A DNA stretch of 32,147 bases from Chloroflexi bacterium RBG_16_56_11 (GCA_001796865.1 MGNQ01000036.1:1-32147), one strand, 5' to 3'. Shown: positions 19,231 through 28,828, counted from the stretch's first letter. Program-made: numbers and translations. Notes: generated by a model not told the origin, from the sequence alone.

Positions 19231-20025
19231 ATGGACCGAGTCAAAGATAAAGTGGCGATTGTGACCGGCGGCGCTAACGGTATCGGAGAAGCTACCGCCA
19301 GACTGCTGGCCCGCGAAGGCGCCAGGGTGGCCATCGTTGATATCGACGATGAGAATGGTAAAAGAGTAGCTGCGGAGATAAAGGCCGCAAAGGGAATGGC
19401 GGATTTCTGGCACCTGGACATTTCCAAAGAAGAAGAAGTAAAAAAAATTTTCACCGACATCTTGGGGAAATATGGCAAGCTTCATATACTGGTCAATAAC
19501 GCCGGAATTCCCGGCCACCGTAAGCCTGCTCACGAAACAACCTCCGAAGAGTTTGACAGGATAATGAATGTCAACCTCAAAGGGGCGTTCTTCTGCACCA
19601 AGTATGCCGCCCCTTACATGATAAAATCGGGCATCGGCAGCATCGTCAATATCGCTTCGATCTACGGTATTATCGGTTGCGACACCCCGGACTATGATAC
19701 TTCCAAGGGGGCCTTGCGGGCGATGACCAAATCGGATGCACTGATATACGCCAAGTCCAATATCAGGGTCAACTCCGTTCACCCGGGGAATATTATTACA
19801 CCTCTTTTCCGTAAGCTCGTGGAAAAAATTGGCGGTGGATTAGAAAACACCATCAAACTCCTTTCCACGATGTGTCCGATGGACCGAATGGGATACCCGG
19901 AAGAAGTAGCTCAAGGCATTCTGTTCCTGGCATCAGACGAATCAAGCTATGTGACTGCCGCCGAATTACTGATAGACGGAGGTATGTTCAACGCGCCGCC
20001 CCCAAAATATCCCGATACGGAATAG
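19231..20025 (+). CDS. SDR-family oxidoreductase 1
   Basis: TGGANGIGEA, NNAG, YDTSK (YxxxK); AIVDIDD acidic residue after beta2 suggests NAD(H). Confidence 0.92.
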   Translation: MDRVKDKVAIVTGGANGIGEATARLLAREGARVAIVDIDDENGKRVAAEIKAAKGMADFWHLDISKEEEVKKIFTDILGKYGKLHILVNNAGIPGHRKPAHETTSEEFDRIMNVNLKGAFFCTKYAAPYMIKSGIGSIVNIASIYGIIGCDTPDYDTSKGALRAMTKSDALIYAKSNIRVNSVHPGNIITPLFRKLVEKIGGGLENTIKLLSTMCPMDRMGYPEEVAQGILFLASDESSYVTAAELLIDGGMFNAPPPKYPDTE

Positions 20026-20067
20026 TCAAGAACTAAATTGAAAAATTATCGATGAGGAGTTACAACT

Positions 20068-20409
20068 ATGATAAAAACGATCGCGCTCGCCCACAGAAAA
20101 CCCGGTCTTACCCGTGAGGAATACAGCAAATACTGGCTGGAAACGCACGCCCCCCTGGCAGCCAGGCTCATTCCCTACGTGAAAAGATACGTACAGAACC
20201 ATTTTGTCGAGGTACCGGGAATGGAATACGAGGGCGACGGAATCGTGGAAATGTGGTATGACGACATCCAGTCCTGGCAGAAGTCCAGAGATGTTGTCAT
20301 GTCCAATAAAGAGCTGGCGATGGACGCGGCCAACTTCGTGAAGATGAAGGCGGGGAATTTCTGGGTAGTGGAAGAACACGTTATCCTCGATAAAATGAAC
20401 AAAAAATAA
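20068..20409 (+). CDS. EthD-domain protein
   Basis: IKTIALAHRKPGLTREEYSKYWLETHAPLAARLIPYVKRYVQNH is the typical EthD N-terminus. Confidence 0.8.
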   Translation: MIKTIALAHRKPGLTREEYSKYWLETHAPLAARLIPYVKRYVQNHFVEVPGMEYEGDGIVEMWYDDIQSWQKSRDVVMSNKELAMDAANFVKMKAGNFWVVEEHVILDKMNKK

Positions 20410-20423
20410 ACGAGGGATTGCCG

Positions 20424-21191
20424 ATGGATAGAGTCAAGGGAAAAGTGGCTATTGTTACCGGCGCCGCATCAGGCATCGGCGAATCGACCGCCAAGCTCCT
20501 GGCCCGGGAAGGTGCTCAAGTCGCCGTGGTGGATATAGACGATGATAACGGCCGGCGCGTGGTCAGGGAAATCGTCTCTGCCGGAGGTGAAGCCGTTTAC
20601 CACCACATGAACGTCGCCATAGAGAAAGAAGTGGAGCAAATCATTTCCGATATATACAAGAAATACGGAAAGCTCAATATCCTGGTGAACAACGCGGGAA
20701 TCGCCGGGGGTGGCGGCCCCAGCCACTTATTGTCTAACGAAGAATGGGACAGGGTAATGAATATAAACCTGAAAGGCCCCTTCTGGTGTGTAAAATACGC
20801 GGTGCCTTATTTCATGAAGTCCGGCAGCGGCAGTGTTATCAATGTTTCCTCGATCATGGGGATACTCGGGGGGCCAACGCCGGCTTACTGCAGTTCCAAG
20901 GGCGGCATACGGACGCTGACCAAAGCGGACGCGGTCACCTATGCCAAACAGAACATTCGGTTCAACTCCGTACACCCCGGTTACATCATAACCCCGCTAT
21001 TTAAGACTCTGGCAGCCAAATCACCCGGTGGCGTAGAGAAACAAATTGAGAAAGAGAGTCAGGGAATTCCTTTAGGTAGAATGGGGCTGCCGGAGGACAT
21101 CGCCAACGGTATCCTTTACCTGGCATCCGATGAATCCAGCTACGTCACCGGCATCGAGCTGATAATCGACGGGGGGAAAATTATCATCTGA
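20424..21191 (+). CDS. SDR-family oxidoreductase 2
   Basis: MDRVKGKVAIVTGAASGIGESTAKLLAREGAQVAVVDIDDDNGRRV, NNAG, YCSSK; close paralog of SDR 1. Confidence 0.92.
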   Translation: MDRVKGKVAIVTGAASGIGESTAKLLAREGAQVAVVDIDDDNGRRVVREIVSAGGEAVYHHMNVAIEKEVEQIISDIYKKYGKLNILVNNAGIAGGGGPSHLLSNEEWDRVMNINLKGPFWCVKYAVPYFMKSGSGSVINVSSIMGILGGPTPAYCSSKGGIRTLTKADAVTYAKQNIRFNSVHPGYIITPLFKTLAAKSPGGVEKQIEKESQGIPLGRMGLPEDIANGILYLASDESSYVTGIELIIDGGKIII

Positions 21192-21221
21192 GGCTGCTTG
21201 TTGCAGCGGCGGGAGGAAGAT

Positions 21222-22100
21222 ATGGACAGGCTACTCGAAGGAAGAGTTGCCGTGGTAACCGGGGCCGGAAGCGGTATCGGACGCGCCGAGGCCATCGGCC
21301 TGGCAGCCCAGGGTGCCAGGGTAGTGGTAAACGACATAGGCACATCCCATGATGGCCAAGGAGTTTCCCGTTCACCGGCTGACGCGGTCGTCAAAGAGAT
21401 AAACAACACCGGTGGCATGGCTGTCTCCAACTATGATAGTGTTGCGACGGAAAAGGGGGCGGAGAATATTATCAATACAGCCATCAAGACGTACGGGCGC
21501 ATTGATGTATTGGTAAACAACGCCGGTGTTGTATGCGAGCCCCGGCCGGTATTTGACATCCCCCTTGATAACTGGGAACTCTTGATAAAAACACACCTGT
21601 TCGGCACTTTTTATTGCACTCGATATGCCTGTTCTTTTATGCAAAAGCAGAGGTACGGCAGAATTATCAACACGTCTTCCCACGTGGGACTGGGATGGAA
21701 AGGTTTTACCGCTTACGGAGCCGCCAAGGAAGGAATAGCTGGCCTGACGCGGACGGTAGCCAGAGATATGGCCGAATTTGGCGTCACCTGCAATGCAATC
21801 AGACCTTTGGCGGCCTGGAGGGGCTCCAGGGAAATCACGCCTCGTATGGCAGTAAACCGACCGGAAGATGTGGCCAGTCTGGTGGTGTTTCTCGCCAGCG
21901 AAAAGGCTGACCACATTAACGGCTGCATTTTCGAGGTCTGGCACGGGCACGTGGGCATTTTTAACGAGCCGCCGACCGTTAAAGAAATTATCAGGAAAGA
22001 TGGTAGCTGGACCGCCGAAGAACTGGCTGACGCTATACCGCGTACCCTGACCAGGGGCCGGTCAAGGGAAGACTTACCTCCCGTTTTAACACCTGAATAA
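21222..22100 (+). CDS. SDR-family oxidoreductase 3 (hydroxyacyl-CoA dehydrogenase-like)
   Basis: VAVVTGAGSGIGRAEAIGLAAQGARVVVNDIGTSHDG, NNAG, YGAAK; about 50 aa C-terminal extension after the core. Confidence 0.9.
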   Translation: MDRLLEGRVAVVTGAGSGIGRAEAIGLAAQGARVVVNDIGTSHDGQGVSRSPADAVVKEINNTGGMAVSNYDSVATEKGAENIINTAIKTYGRIDVLVNNAGVVCEPRPVFDIPLDNWELLIKTHLFGTFYCTRYACSFMQKQRYGRIINTSSHVGLGWKGFTAYGAAKEGIAGLTRTVARDMAEFGVTCNAIRPLAAWRGSREITPRMAVNRPEDVASLVVFLASEKADHINGCIFEVWHGHVGIFNEPPTVKEIIRKDGSWTAEELADAIPRTLTRGRSREDLPPVLTPE

Positions 22101-22126
22101 AGCGGCCTAAATCAGTCTTTATCGAT

Positions 22127-22152
22127 GGGGGCTTCAAGCCTCCCTTTTCTTT
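22127..22152 (+). terminator. Candidate intrinsic terminator after SDR 3
   Basis: gggggcttcaagcctccc hairpin-like sequence followed by ttttctttt. Confidence 0.45.
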
Positions 22153-22416
22153 TATTAATGCCCCTTTTTCAACTTCGTCCAATGGTAGCTTCACTCAAAG
22201 CTAGGTTCCTTTTTAATGCAAAATTTATGGTTGTACGTGGCTGAAGCTACGTTCCCAATACGTTCATCGACATGAATGTGCTTTCTAACTTAGGTTTCAA
22301 CTGTTTCTGATATCGCTTGACTCCAATTCCCGCCTTCCTTAGGATAGTGATAAGAACCTCTTGTGTCTGTGATTCTTTTACATTGATTATTCTATTCGGT
22401 AAGAAAGGGATAACCT

Positions 22417-24447
22417 ATGAGACGATTGGCTGTTGATACCGGCGGAACGTTTACGGATGTCGTCTATATCGATGACGACACCATGCGGATAATCGTGGAT
22501 AAAGTGCCTACTACGCCTTCCGACCTTGGCAAGGGAGTCCTGGAGGCAATTAGAAAGATTAATATAGATGTATCCGGAGTGGCGCTGTTTATCCACGGTA
22601 CCACCGCCGGACTGAACACCATTGCGCAACGGACGGGCGTTAAAGTGGGCTTGATAACCACCCAGGGCTTTACCGATATCCTGGAAATGACCAAAAGCAG
22701 CCGAAAAGACGTTTACAACTACCTGTGGAAAAAACCGGAACCGCTGGTGCCCAGGTATCTCCGGCGGGGAGTGAGGGAACGCACCAGATATACCGGGGAA
22801 ATAACGGAAAGACTCGATGAAAAAGAAGTAAAGGAAGTTGTCGGAAAACTGAAAGAGGCCGGGGTTGAGTCTATCGCGGTATGCCTGCTGCACTCCTATA
22901 CCAACCCGGAAAACGAGCGAAAGATAGGAGAAATTATCAACGAGGTCTGGCCCGGGGTGAGTGTTTCTCTCAGCCACCAGGTAGCCAGGGAAGTTGGCGA
23001 GAATACAAGGGCTAATACCACGATAATTAGTGCCTACATGGGAAAAGCTTTCACAGGATATGTCAGCCGCTTGAGTGATAATTTGAAAGACATGGGATTC
23101 CGCGGGCAGCTGCTGGTGCTGGGCCCCAGCGGGGTACTGGGCATCGAAGCCGCCAGGGAAAAACCCCTGTGTAGTCTTTCGTCAGGACCGGTCGGCGGTG
23201 CGGCCGGCGCCGCTTACCTGGCCAGGCTCTGCGGCGTGAAAAATGTGGTTACCATGGATGTGGGCGGCACCAGCTTCGACGTATCTATCATTAAAGACGG
23301 CGTGAACATAGAAAGGCACGAGTCCGAACTGATGGGCTACCCGGTATTCAATGCGGGTATAGAGATACTGAGCATCGGGGCGGGCGGGGGCAGTATCGCC
23401 AGGGTTGATTCGGCCGGGTTGTTGACGGTGGGGCCGGAGAGCGCGGGCGCCAGTCCCGGCCCGATGGCTTACGGGCTGGGAGGAAAGGAGCCGACGGTTA
23501 CCGATGCCGCCCTGGTCAACGGTTTGATTGACCCTGACTATTTCCTTGGCGGTGAAGTCCGTTTGAATCTGGAACTGGCTACCAGGGGGGTTAGCGACAT
23601 CGCTGACAAGTTGGGCATAAGCCTGAATAAAGCCGCCGACGGTATACTGGCCGTCGCCAGGAACAACATGACCACCGCTACCATAGAAATACTAATCGGT
23701 CAGGGCTACGACCCCAGGGATTTCGCCATCATGGCCTTCGGCGGGGGCGGCGGGATATTTGCCGGAGCTATAGCCAGGGACATGTCCATCTCGCGCGTCA
23801 TTGTTCCGCCCGACCCCGGTGTTTTTTGCGCCCGGGGAATATTAACCATGAACCTTGTCCATACCTACGCTCAGGCTTATGCCCGGTCGATGGACAGGAT
23901 GGTTATTCGCGAGCTCGATGATGTTTACCAACTTATGGAGACAAGCGCCCTGGAAACACTAATCGCGGAAGGCATGTCTGAAGATAAAATAGAGTATAAC
24001 CGCTACCTGGATATGGGTTACCAGGGTCAGTACTATTACATCGAGACACCCGTGCCCGGCGGCGAATTACAGGAAGGGGCTAAAAAGGAAATTGGCGGCT
24101 CTTTCGAACGTCTCCATGAGACCAGGTATGGGCATCGCATCGAAGCCCCTTTGACAACTACCGGTGTCCGGTTAAAAGCCACGGGTAAGATCAAGGATAT
24201 GCCTGTCCCGGAAATTAAAAAAGGCAAAGAAATATCCCGCAACGCCCTGAAAAAGAAGCGAAAAGTATATTTTGACGGAAGTTTTCTCGATACCCAAATT
24301 TACGAAAGAAATAAGCTGATCTGCGGGAACACCATTGCCGGACCGGCGATTATCGAAGAGCCGTTTCACACCACGGTTGTCATGCCGGGGCAGATATTGA
24401 ATGTTGATCAGCTCGGTAACCTGACTATTCACACAGGAGGCGCGTAG
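22417..24447 (+). CDS. Hydantoinase/oxoprolinase family protein, HyuA subunit
   Basis: MRRLAVDTGGTFTDVVYID, IHGTTAGLNTIAQRTG, VVTMDVGGTSFDVS, SIGAGGGSIARVD, AFGGGGGIFAGAIA. Confidence 0.95.
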   Translation: MRRLAVDTGGTFTDVVYIDDDTMRIIVDKVPTTPSDLGKGVLEAIRKINIDVSGVALFIHGTTAGLNTIAQRTGVKVGLITTQGFTDILEMTKSSRKDVYNYLWKKPEPLVPRYLRRGVRERTRYTGEITERLDEKEVKEVVGKLKEAGVESIAVCLLHSYTNPENERKIGEIINEVWPGVSVSLSHQVAREVGENTRANTTIISAYMGKAFTGYVSRLSDNLKDMGFRGQLLVLGPSGVLGIEAAREKPLCSLSSGPVGGAAGAAYLARLCGVKNVVTMDVGGTSFDVSIIKDGVNIERHESELMGYPVFNAGIEILSIGAGGGSIARVDSAGLLTVGPESAGASPGPMAYGLGGKEPTVTDAALVNGLIDPDYFLGGEVRLNLELATRGVSDIADKLGISLNKAADGILAVARNNMTTATIEILIGQGYDPRDFAIMAFGGGGGIFAGAIARDMSISRVIVPPDPGVFCARGILTMNLVHTYAQAYARSMDRMVIRELDDVYQLMETSALETLIAEGMSEDKIEYNRYLDMGYQGQYYYIETPVPGGELQEGAKKEIGGSFERLHETRYGHRIEAPLTTTGVRLKATGKIKDMPVPEIKKGKEISRNALKKKRKVYFDGSFLDTQIYERNKLICGNTIAGPAIIEEPFHTTVVMPGQILNVDQLGNLTIHTGGA

Positions 24448-26205
24448 ATGACGAAGGTAGACCCGATTACGTTCGCGGTTGTCAGAAACAGATTAATTTC
24501 CATCGCCAACGGCATGATAGAGACGGCGGCTCATTGCGGCGTTTCATCTTTTCTCAGCACAATCATGGATTGTTCCTTCGCCATATTAGATAAAGACGCT
24601 GGCATCATTTCACAATCCGAGAAAGGTATCCTGCTATTTTTAAGCAGCTCGAGTCCCGCCACCAGGTCGTGTATCGATTACATCGGTAAAAAAAACATCG
24701 GACCCGGTGACGTAATAGTGTCCACGGTGCCGGAGTTTACCGGCAACCATACCTCGGATGCCGTATTATTCACCCCGATTTTCTTCAGGAATACGCTATT
24801 CGGGTACACGACCAGCAAGGCGCACTGGCAGGACGTCGGTGCTAAAAACACTTATCCCACGGACGCCACAAACATCTATGAAGAAGGCCTGCGCATACCG
24901 CCGGCTAAACTCTTTCAGGGAGGTAAGCTGCAGCCGGCAATCCTGGACATCATCAAATGGAACTCAAGGGCTCCCGAGCAGGTCTGGGGAGATATTCAAG
25001 CCCAGATTGCCGGCTGCCATTTCGGTGAAAAGCAGGTCAACGAGCTGCTCGAAAAATACGGCATCGAGACGATAGACGCTTGCGTCGAGGAAATGTACGA
25101 CCACAGCGAACGCCTCACCAGGCTGGCCATCGAAAAGATAGCCGACGGCACCTGGATAGCGGAAGACTTTATGGACAGCAACGGCATCGACCTGGATACA
25201 CCGATAATAATCAAGGTTGCGGTAACGGTTAAAGGAAGTAATATCACCATAGATTTCACCGGCTCGGACCCGGAGCAGAGAGGTCCCATGAACGGCCTGT
25301 GGGTCACGACGTTGTCCGCAGCCAGAATGGCGGTGAAGGCGTTAACTAACCCGGAACTGCCGGCTAACGAAGGTTCCAACAGGCCGGTTACCGTCATAGC
25401 GCCCAAAGGATGCGTCTATAACGCCGGTCCTGCTGCGCCCACGTTTTTATGTGGCAACGTTGCCTCGACGATACTGGAACTAATCAACAAAGCGCTGTAC
25501 GCGGTCCTTCCGGAAAGAATCCCGGCCAGTTCCGGCGGCGATGTCTGCGGGATGGGATTTTTCGGTGTTGATATTGGTACGGGGAAACAATGGGCAACTC
25601 TCTCCAGCGCTGCGATCGGCAACGGGGCCGACTTTCTTTCGGATGGCGACAATGGCACAGTACATCATTCTATCGCCGGTTCTGCCGGCGGTTCGGGAGG
25701 GTCGATAGAGCTAACGGAATCAACCTTCCCCCTGGTTATAGAGAGCTATCAGCTGGTACAGGACAGCGGCGGGGCCGGGAAAAATCGGGGCGGCCTGGGT
25801 TCCCGAATGCAAATCCGACTCCTTTCACCCGCGACGCTTTTTGCTTTTATTGAAAAGGGGAAGGCGCCACACTGGGGTGTCGACGGTGGCAAAGAGGGCC
25901 TGAGAAATTACTCAGTTGTTCAGCCAAAGGATGGCAACGAATTTGAGGTACTGAAGACTTCGGGAATGCAGCTGCATTCAGGGACTATTGTGTCAGCCAC
26001 TGCCGGAGGCGGGGGTGGGTACGGGAATCCGCTGGAAAGGGATCCGGAAAAAGTGCGGCGGGACGTTATCAACGGCTACATATCAGAGGAACGTGCGCGA
26101 CTGGACTACGGGGTAGTGGTCGACCCTCAATCATTCGAGATTGATAAGGCGGCGACTCGCAGGCTGAGAAGCAGTCTATTGAGAGATGGGAGTACAGCTA
26201 AATGA
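24448..26205 (+). CDS. Hydantoinase B/oxoprolinase family protein, HyuB subunit
   Basis: DPITFAVVRNRLISIANGMIETA, PEFTGNHTSDAVLFTPIF, DFTGSDPEQRGPMN, GGAGKNRGGLG, TAGGGGGYGNPLERDPEKV. Starts immediately after the HyuA stop. Confidence 0.95.
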   Translation: MTKVDPITFAVVRNRLISIANGMIETAAHCGVSSFLSTIMDCSFAILDKDAGIISQSEKGILLFLSSSSPATRSCIDYIGKKNIGPGDVIVSTVPEFTGNHTSDAVLFTPIFFRNTLFGYTTSKAHWQDVGAKNTYPTDATNIYEEGLRIPPAKLFQGGKLQPAILDIIKWNSRAPEQVWGDIQAQIAGCHFGEKQVNELLEKYGIETIDACVEEMYDHSERLTRLAIEKIADGTWIAEDFMDSNGIDLDTPIIIKVAVTVKGSNITIDFTGSDPEQRGPMNGLWVTTLSAARMAVKALTNPELPANEGSNRPVTVIAPKGCVYNAGPAAPTFLCGNVASTILELINKALYAVLPERIPASSGGDVCGMGFFGVDIGTGKQWATLSSAAIGNGADFLSDGDNGTVHHSIAGSAGGSGGSIELTESTFPLVIESYQLVQDSGGAGKNRGGLGSRMQIRLLSPATLFAFIEKGKAPHWGVDGGKEGLRNYSVVQPKDGNEFEVLKTSGMQLHSGTIVSATAGGGGGYGNPLERDPEKVRRDVINGYISEERARLDYGVVVDPQSFEIDKAATRRLRSSLLRDGSTAK

Positions 26206-27311
26206 ATAAGATTCCGCAGACCTGTAAGGCAGCCGTGCTGGAAGAGTACGGCAAACCCCTGCAAATCCGCGAGGTATTCATTCCCGAAGTTGAGGCGGGC
26301 GGGATTCTGGTCAAAGTAGAGATGGCCGGCATCTGCGGGACCGATGTCCACCAGCAGAAAGGAGACCTCACGATTAAAGCTCCCCTCCCTAATATCCAGG
26401 GACATGAGACTATTGGCAGAATCGTTAAATTGGGTACCGGACGTGTTCATGACGCCGGCGGGGAACATCTCGATATCGGGGACCGCATCATGTGGGCCCA
26501 TGCCGATTGTGGAGAGTGCTACTGGTGTGAGATTGCCCGCGACCCGGTACTCTGTGCCAGGAGGTCGGGCTATGGATTCGCGCCTCCCGCGGCTCTGAGA
26601 GGCGGATTTGCGGAATATGAATACATTACCCCGGCCACGAAAGTCGTCAAAGTCCCCCGAGAACTGACGGATGAGGAAGCCATCGGGGTGGGATGTGCTT
26701 TCAGGAGCGTGGTCGCTGGCTACGAGAGATTCGGGAAGATAGGTTTGCAGGAGGATGTGGTTATCCAGGGAGCCGGGCCTATTGGTCTCTATTCGCTGCT
26801 CGTTGCGAAAGAAAGTGGCGCCAGGACAACAATAGTGGTGGGTGCCCCACAGGTAAGGCTGGACCTGGCAAAACGCTGGGGTGCCGATCACGTGATAAAC
26901 ATCGAGGAGATCAAAACAACGACCGAGAGAAAAGAACGGATACTTGCTTTCACGCACGGCCGGGGCCCTGAAGTGGTTGTCGAGGGGTCCGGCGTGCCGT
27001 CCGCTTTCAACGAGGGCATTGATATGATACAAAAGGGTGGGCGCTATCTCGTTTTAGGACAAAGCTCCGCGGGATTGACCAGTTTCATGCCGAGTCTGCT
27101 CACCTCCAAATGTCTGACGATTGTGGGTAATGCATCCGCGGCTATTCCTCATTTTTATAAGGCATTACAATTTATTAAGAACAAGCGAACTAAATATCCC
27201 CTTGCGGACATCGTCAGCCATAAGTACCAGCTGGAGCAGATTAATGAAGCACTGGCCAACATGGAGGCCGGGAAGGAAATCAAACCCGTCATTGATAACC
27301 GGGGACGATAA
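26202..27311 (+). CDS. Zinc-dependent alcohol dehydrogenase (MDR superfamily)
   Basis: GICGTDVHQQKG, GHETIGRI, structural Zn motif CGECYWCEIARDPVLC, GAGPIGLYSLLVAK. ATGA overlap with HyuB. Confidence 0.94.
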   Translation: MNKIPQTCKAAVLEEYGKPLQIREVFIPEVEAGGILVKVEMAGICGTDVHQQKGDLTIKAPLPNIQGHETIGRIVKLGTGRVHDAGGEHLDIGDRIMWAHADCGECYWCEIARDPVLCARRSGYGFAPPAALRGGFAEYEYITPATKVVKVPRELTDEEAIGVGCAFRSVVAGYERFGKIGLQEDVVIQGAGPIGLYSLLVAKESGARTTIVVGAPQVRLDLAKRWGADHVINIEEIKTTTERKERILAFTHGRGPEVVVEGSGVPSAFNEGIDMIQKGGRYLVLGQSSAGLTSFMPSLLTSKCLTIVGNASAAIPHFYKALQFIKNKRTKYPLADIVSHKYQLEQINEALANMEAGKEIKPVIDNRGR

Positions 27312-27366
27312 CCTGCCTTAGAAAGAGAAATCACGGGTAGTCTATTTTAAAAGAGGAGACGGAAAT

Positions 27367-28176
27367 ATGACATACAAGCCGTTTACCAGACCGAACAAAG
27401 TCCTGGAAGCACTGGCGAAGGGTGAGACACCGCTGGGGATGCAGATGTACACTCATTCCGAGGACCTTATCGAGATTGTTGGTTATACCGGATTTGATTT
27501 TGTAATGATAGACATGGAGCACTCGCGGGTAAGCCCCGAAACCATGGTGCATTGCATTCGTGCCGCTGAGGTTTCAGGGACAACCCCGATGATTCGGGTT
27601 AGTGAAAATAGTCCCGGCATTATCCGTGCGGCTATTGAAGCCGGGGCACAGGGTATCTTCATACCTCATACCAGAAACGCCGAAGATGCCCGAAAAGCCC
27701 TGGAAGCGATACGCTACCCGCCGGAGGGGAAATGCGGCATCTGCCCGGCTATCCGGGCTTCGGGCTATTCGCAGGATTACTGGGAAGAGTACATGGAGAC
27801 TGCCAATAGTCAGGTCATGTTCATTCCTTTATTGGAAGACGTGGAAGCTATCGAGAACGCTGAGGAAATTTTCGCGTTACTTAAACCGGGAAGGGACGCC
27901 GTGGGTCTGGGATTAGGAGACATAACCAATTCGCTGTTAACCAGGCCCGGCGAGAAGGTGCAATGGCAGCACCCCTATATCAAGGAAGCCTCGACTAAAG
28001 TCATGGCGATATCTGAGAAAACCGGGATTCCAATCATCGGGATGGCCTGGCCTAAAGCCGATTTAGCCAGCGCTAGAGCTGTGTTGGCTGGCGGTACCAG
28101 GATTTTGCTCTTCTTCCCCGACACTCATTTCTGGTACGAAATTTGCCGGAATATCATCAAGGAATTGAAAGGATAA
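27367..28176 (+). CDS. HpcH/HpaI-family aldolase
   Basis: GYTGFDFVMIDMEHSRVSPETM, MIRVSENSPGIIRAAIEAGAQGIFIPHTRNAEDA, VMFIPLLEDVEAIENAEEI, DAVGLGLGDITNSL. Confidence 0.92.
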   Translation: MTYKPFTRPNKVLEALAKGETPLGMQMYTHSEDLIEIVGYTGFDFVMIDMEHSRVSPETMVHCIRAAEVSGTTPMIRVSENSPGIIRAAIEAGAQGIFIPHTRNAEDARKALEAIRYPPEGKCGICPAIRASGYSQDYWEEYMETANSQVMFIPLLEDVEAIENAEEIFALLKPGRDAVGLGLGDITNSLLTRPGEKVQWQHPYIKEASTKVMAISEKTGIPIIGMAWPKADLASARAVLAGGTRILLFFPDTHFWYEICRNIIKELKG

Positions 28177-28192
28177 CTTTTTCCGGATGTCC

Positions 28193-28657
28193 TTAGAAAC
28201 ATCCCAACTGGCAAACATGAATTTTCCAGTTTCGCGTATTGGCCACATCCGCGACGGACATTGGTGTCAAATTCAACTGCCGGGCCAGGCTATGTACGTT
28301 GGCGCAGGTAAGCTCGTCTTTTTCCTTTAAAGACGCCAGGGCGTTGACGATTCTTTTGTCGGCTTCCTCTCCGGCGGGTTTGTCGTGGATGGTCTTGTCC
28401 ACCTTGAAACATCCTATCTGGCAGTTCGCCACGCGCACACCCAGTCTATCGGTCATGTCTCCCACAGCTATTTTAGGGACTCCAGCCTCGCTGGCAATTT
28501 TGAACGCTATAGCGCAGGGCAAATAACCCTCCCGCAACGATGCTTTTATGGCATCTTCCAGTTGCGCAAGGGCTTCCCGGGATAAACTCGCCGGATTTTC
28601 TACCGTCTGGATTCTTCTCTTCTTCTTTGTTTTGTCAACCTCGTTGAAGCTGCGCAT
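28193..28657 (-). CDS. Hypothetical protein with two tandem ~39 aa modules ending CQxGCF
   Basis: 154 aa ORF. Gapless internal alignment of LPCAIAF...VANCQIGCF with LTCANVH...IHVCQLGCF. Confidence 0.7.
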   Translation of the reverse strand: MRSFNEVDKTKKKRRIQTVENPASLSREALAQLEDAIKASLREGYLPCAIAFKIASEAGVPKIAVGDMTDRLGVRVANCQIGCFKVDKTIHDKPAGEEADKRIVNALASLKEKDELTCANVHSLARQLNLTPMSVADVANTRNWKIHVCQLGCF

Positions 28658-28800
28658 CGCCCGCTCTCCTGGTTGTCTTATTCAGGTACGCCATTATTGA
28701 AAGGCAAGGCACGATATTGCCCTGATTAAAGTGTACACTTTCATTCGGGAAGATACAAACCACTTGCCGGAGTAAAAATATCTCTAAACGTTTATCCCGG

Positions 28801-28828
28801 TTGACAAAAGATTGATATATGCTAATAT
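28801..28828 (+). promoter_or_regulatory. Sigma70-type promoter for the arsR-type gene
   Basis: TTGACA (28801-28806), 16 bp, TAATAT (28823-28828), 36 bp upstream of the ATG. Confidence 0.6.

Noticed and set aside
22150-22400. Minus-strand readable stretch NVKESQTQEVLITILRKAGIGVKRYQKQLKPKLESTFMSMNVLGT*
   Set aside because: Only about 45 codons without a start codon and with no family I can recognise; not enough to call a relic or mobile element.
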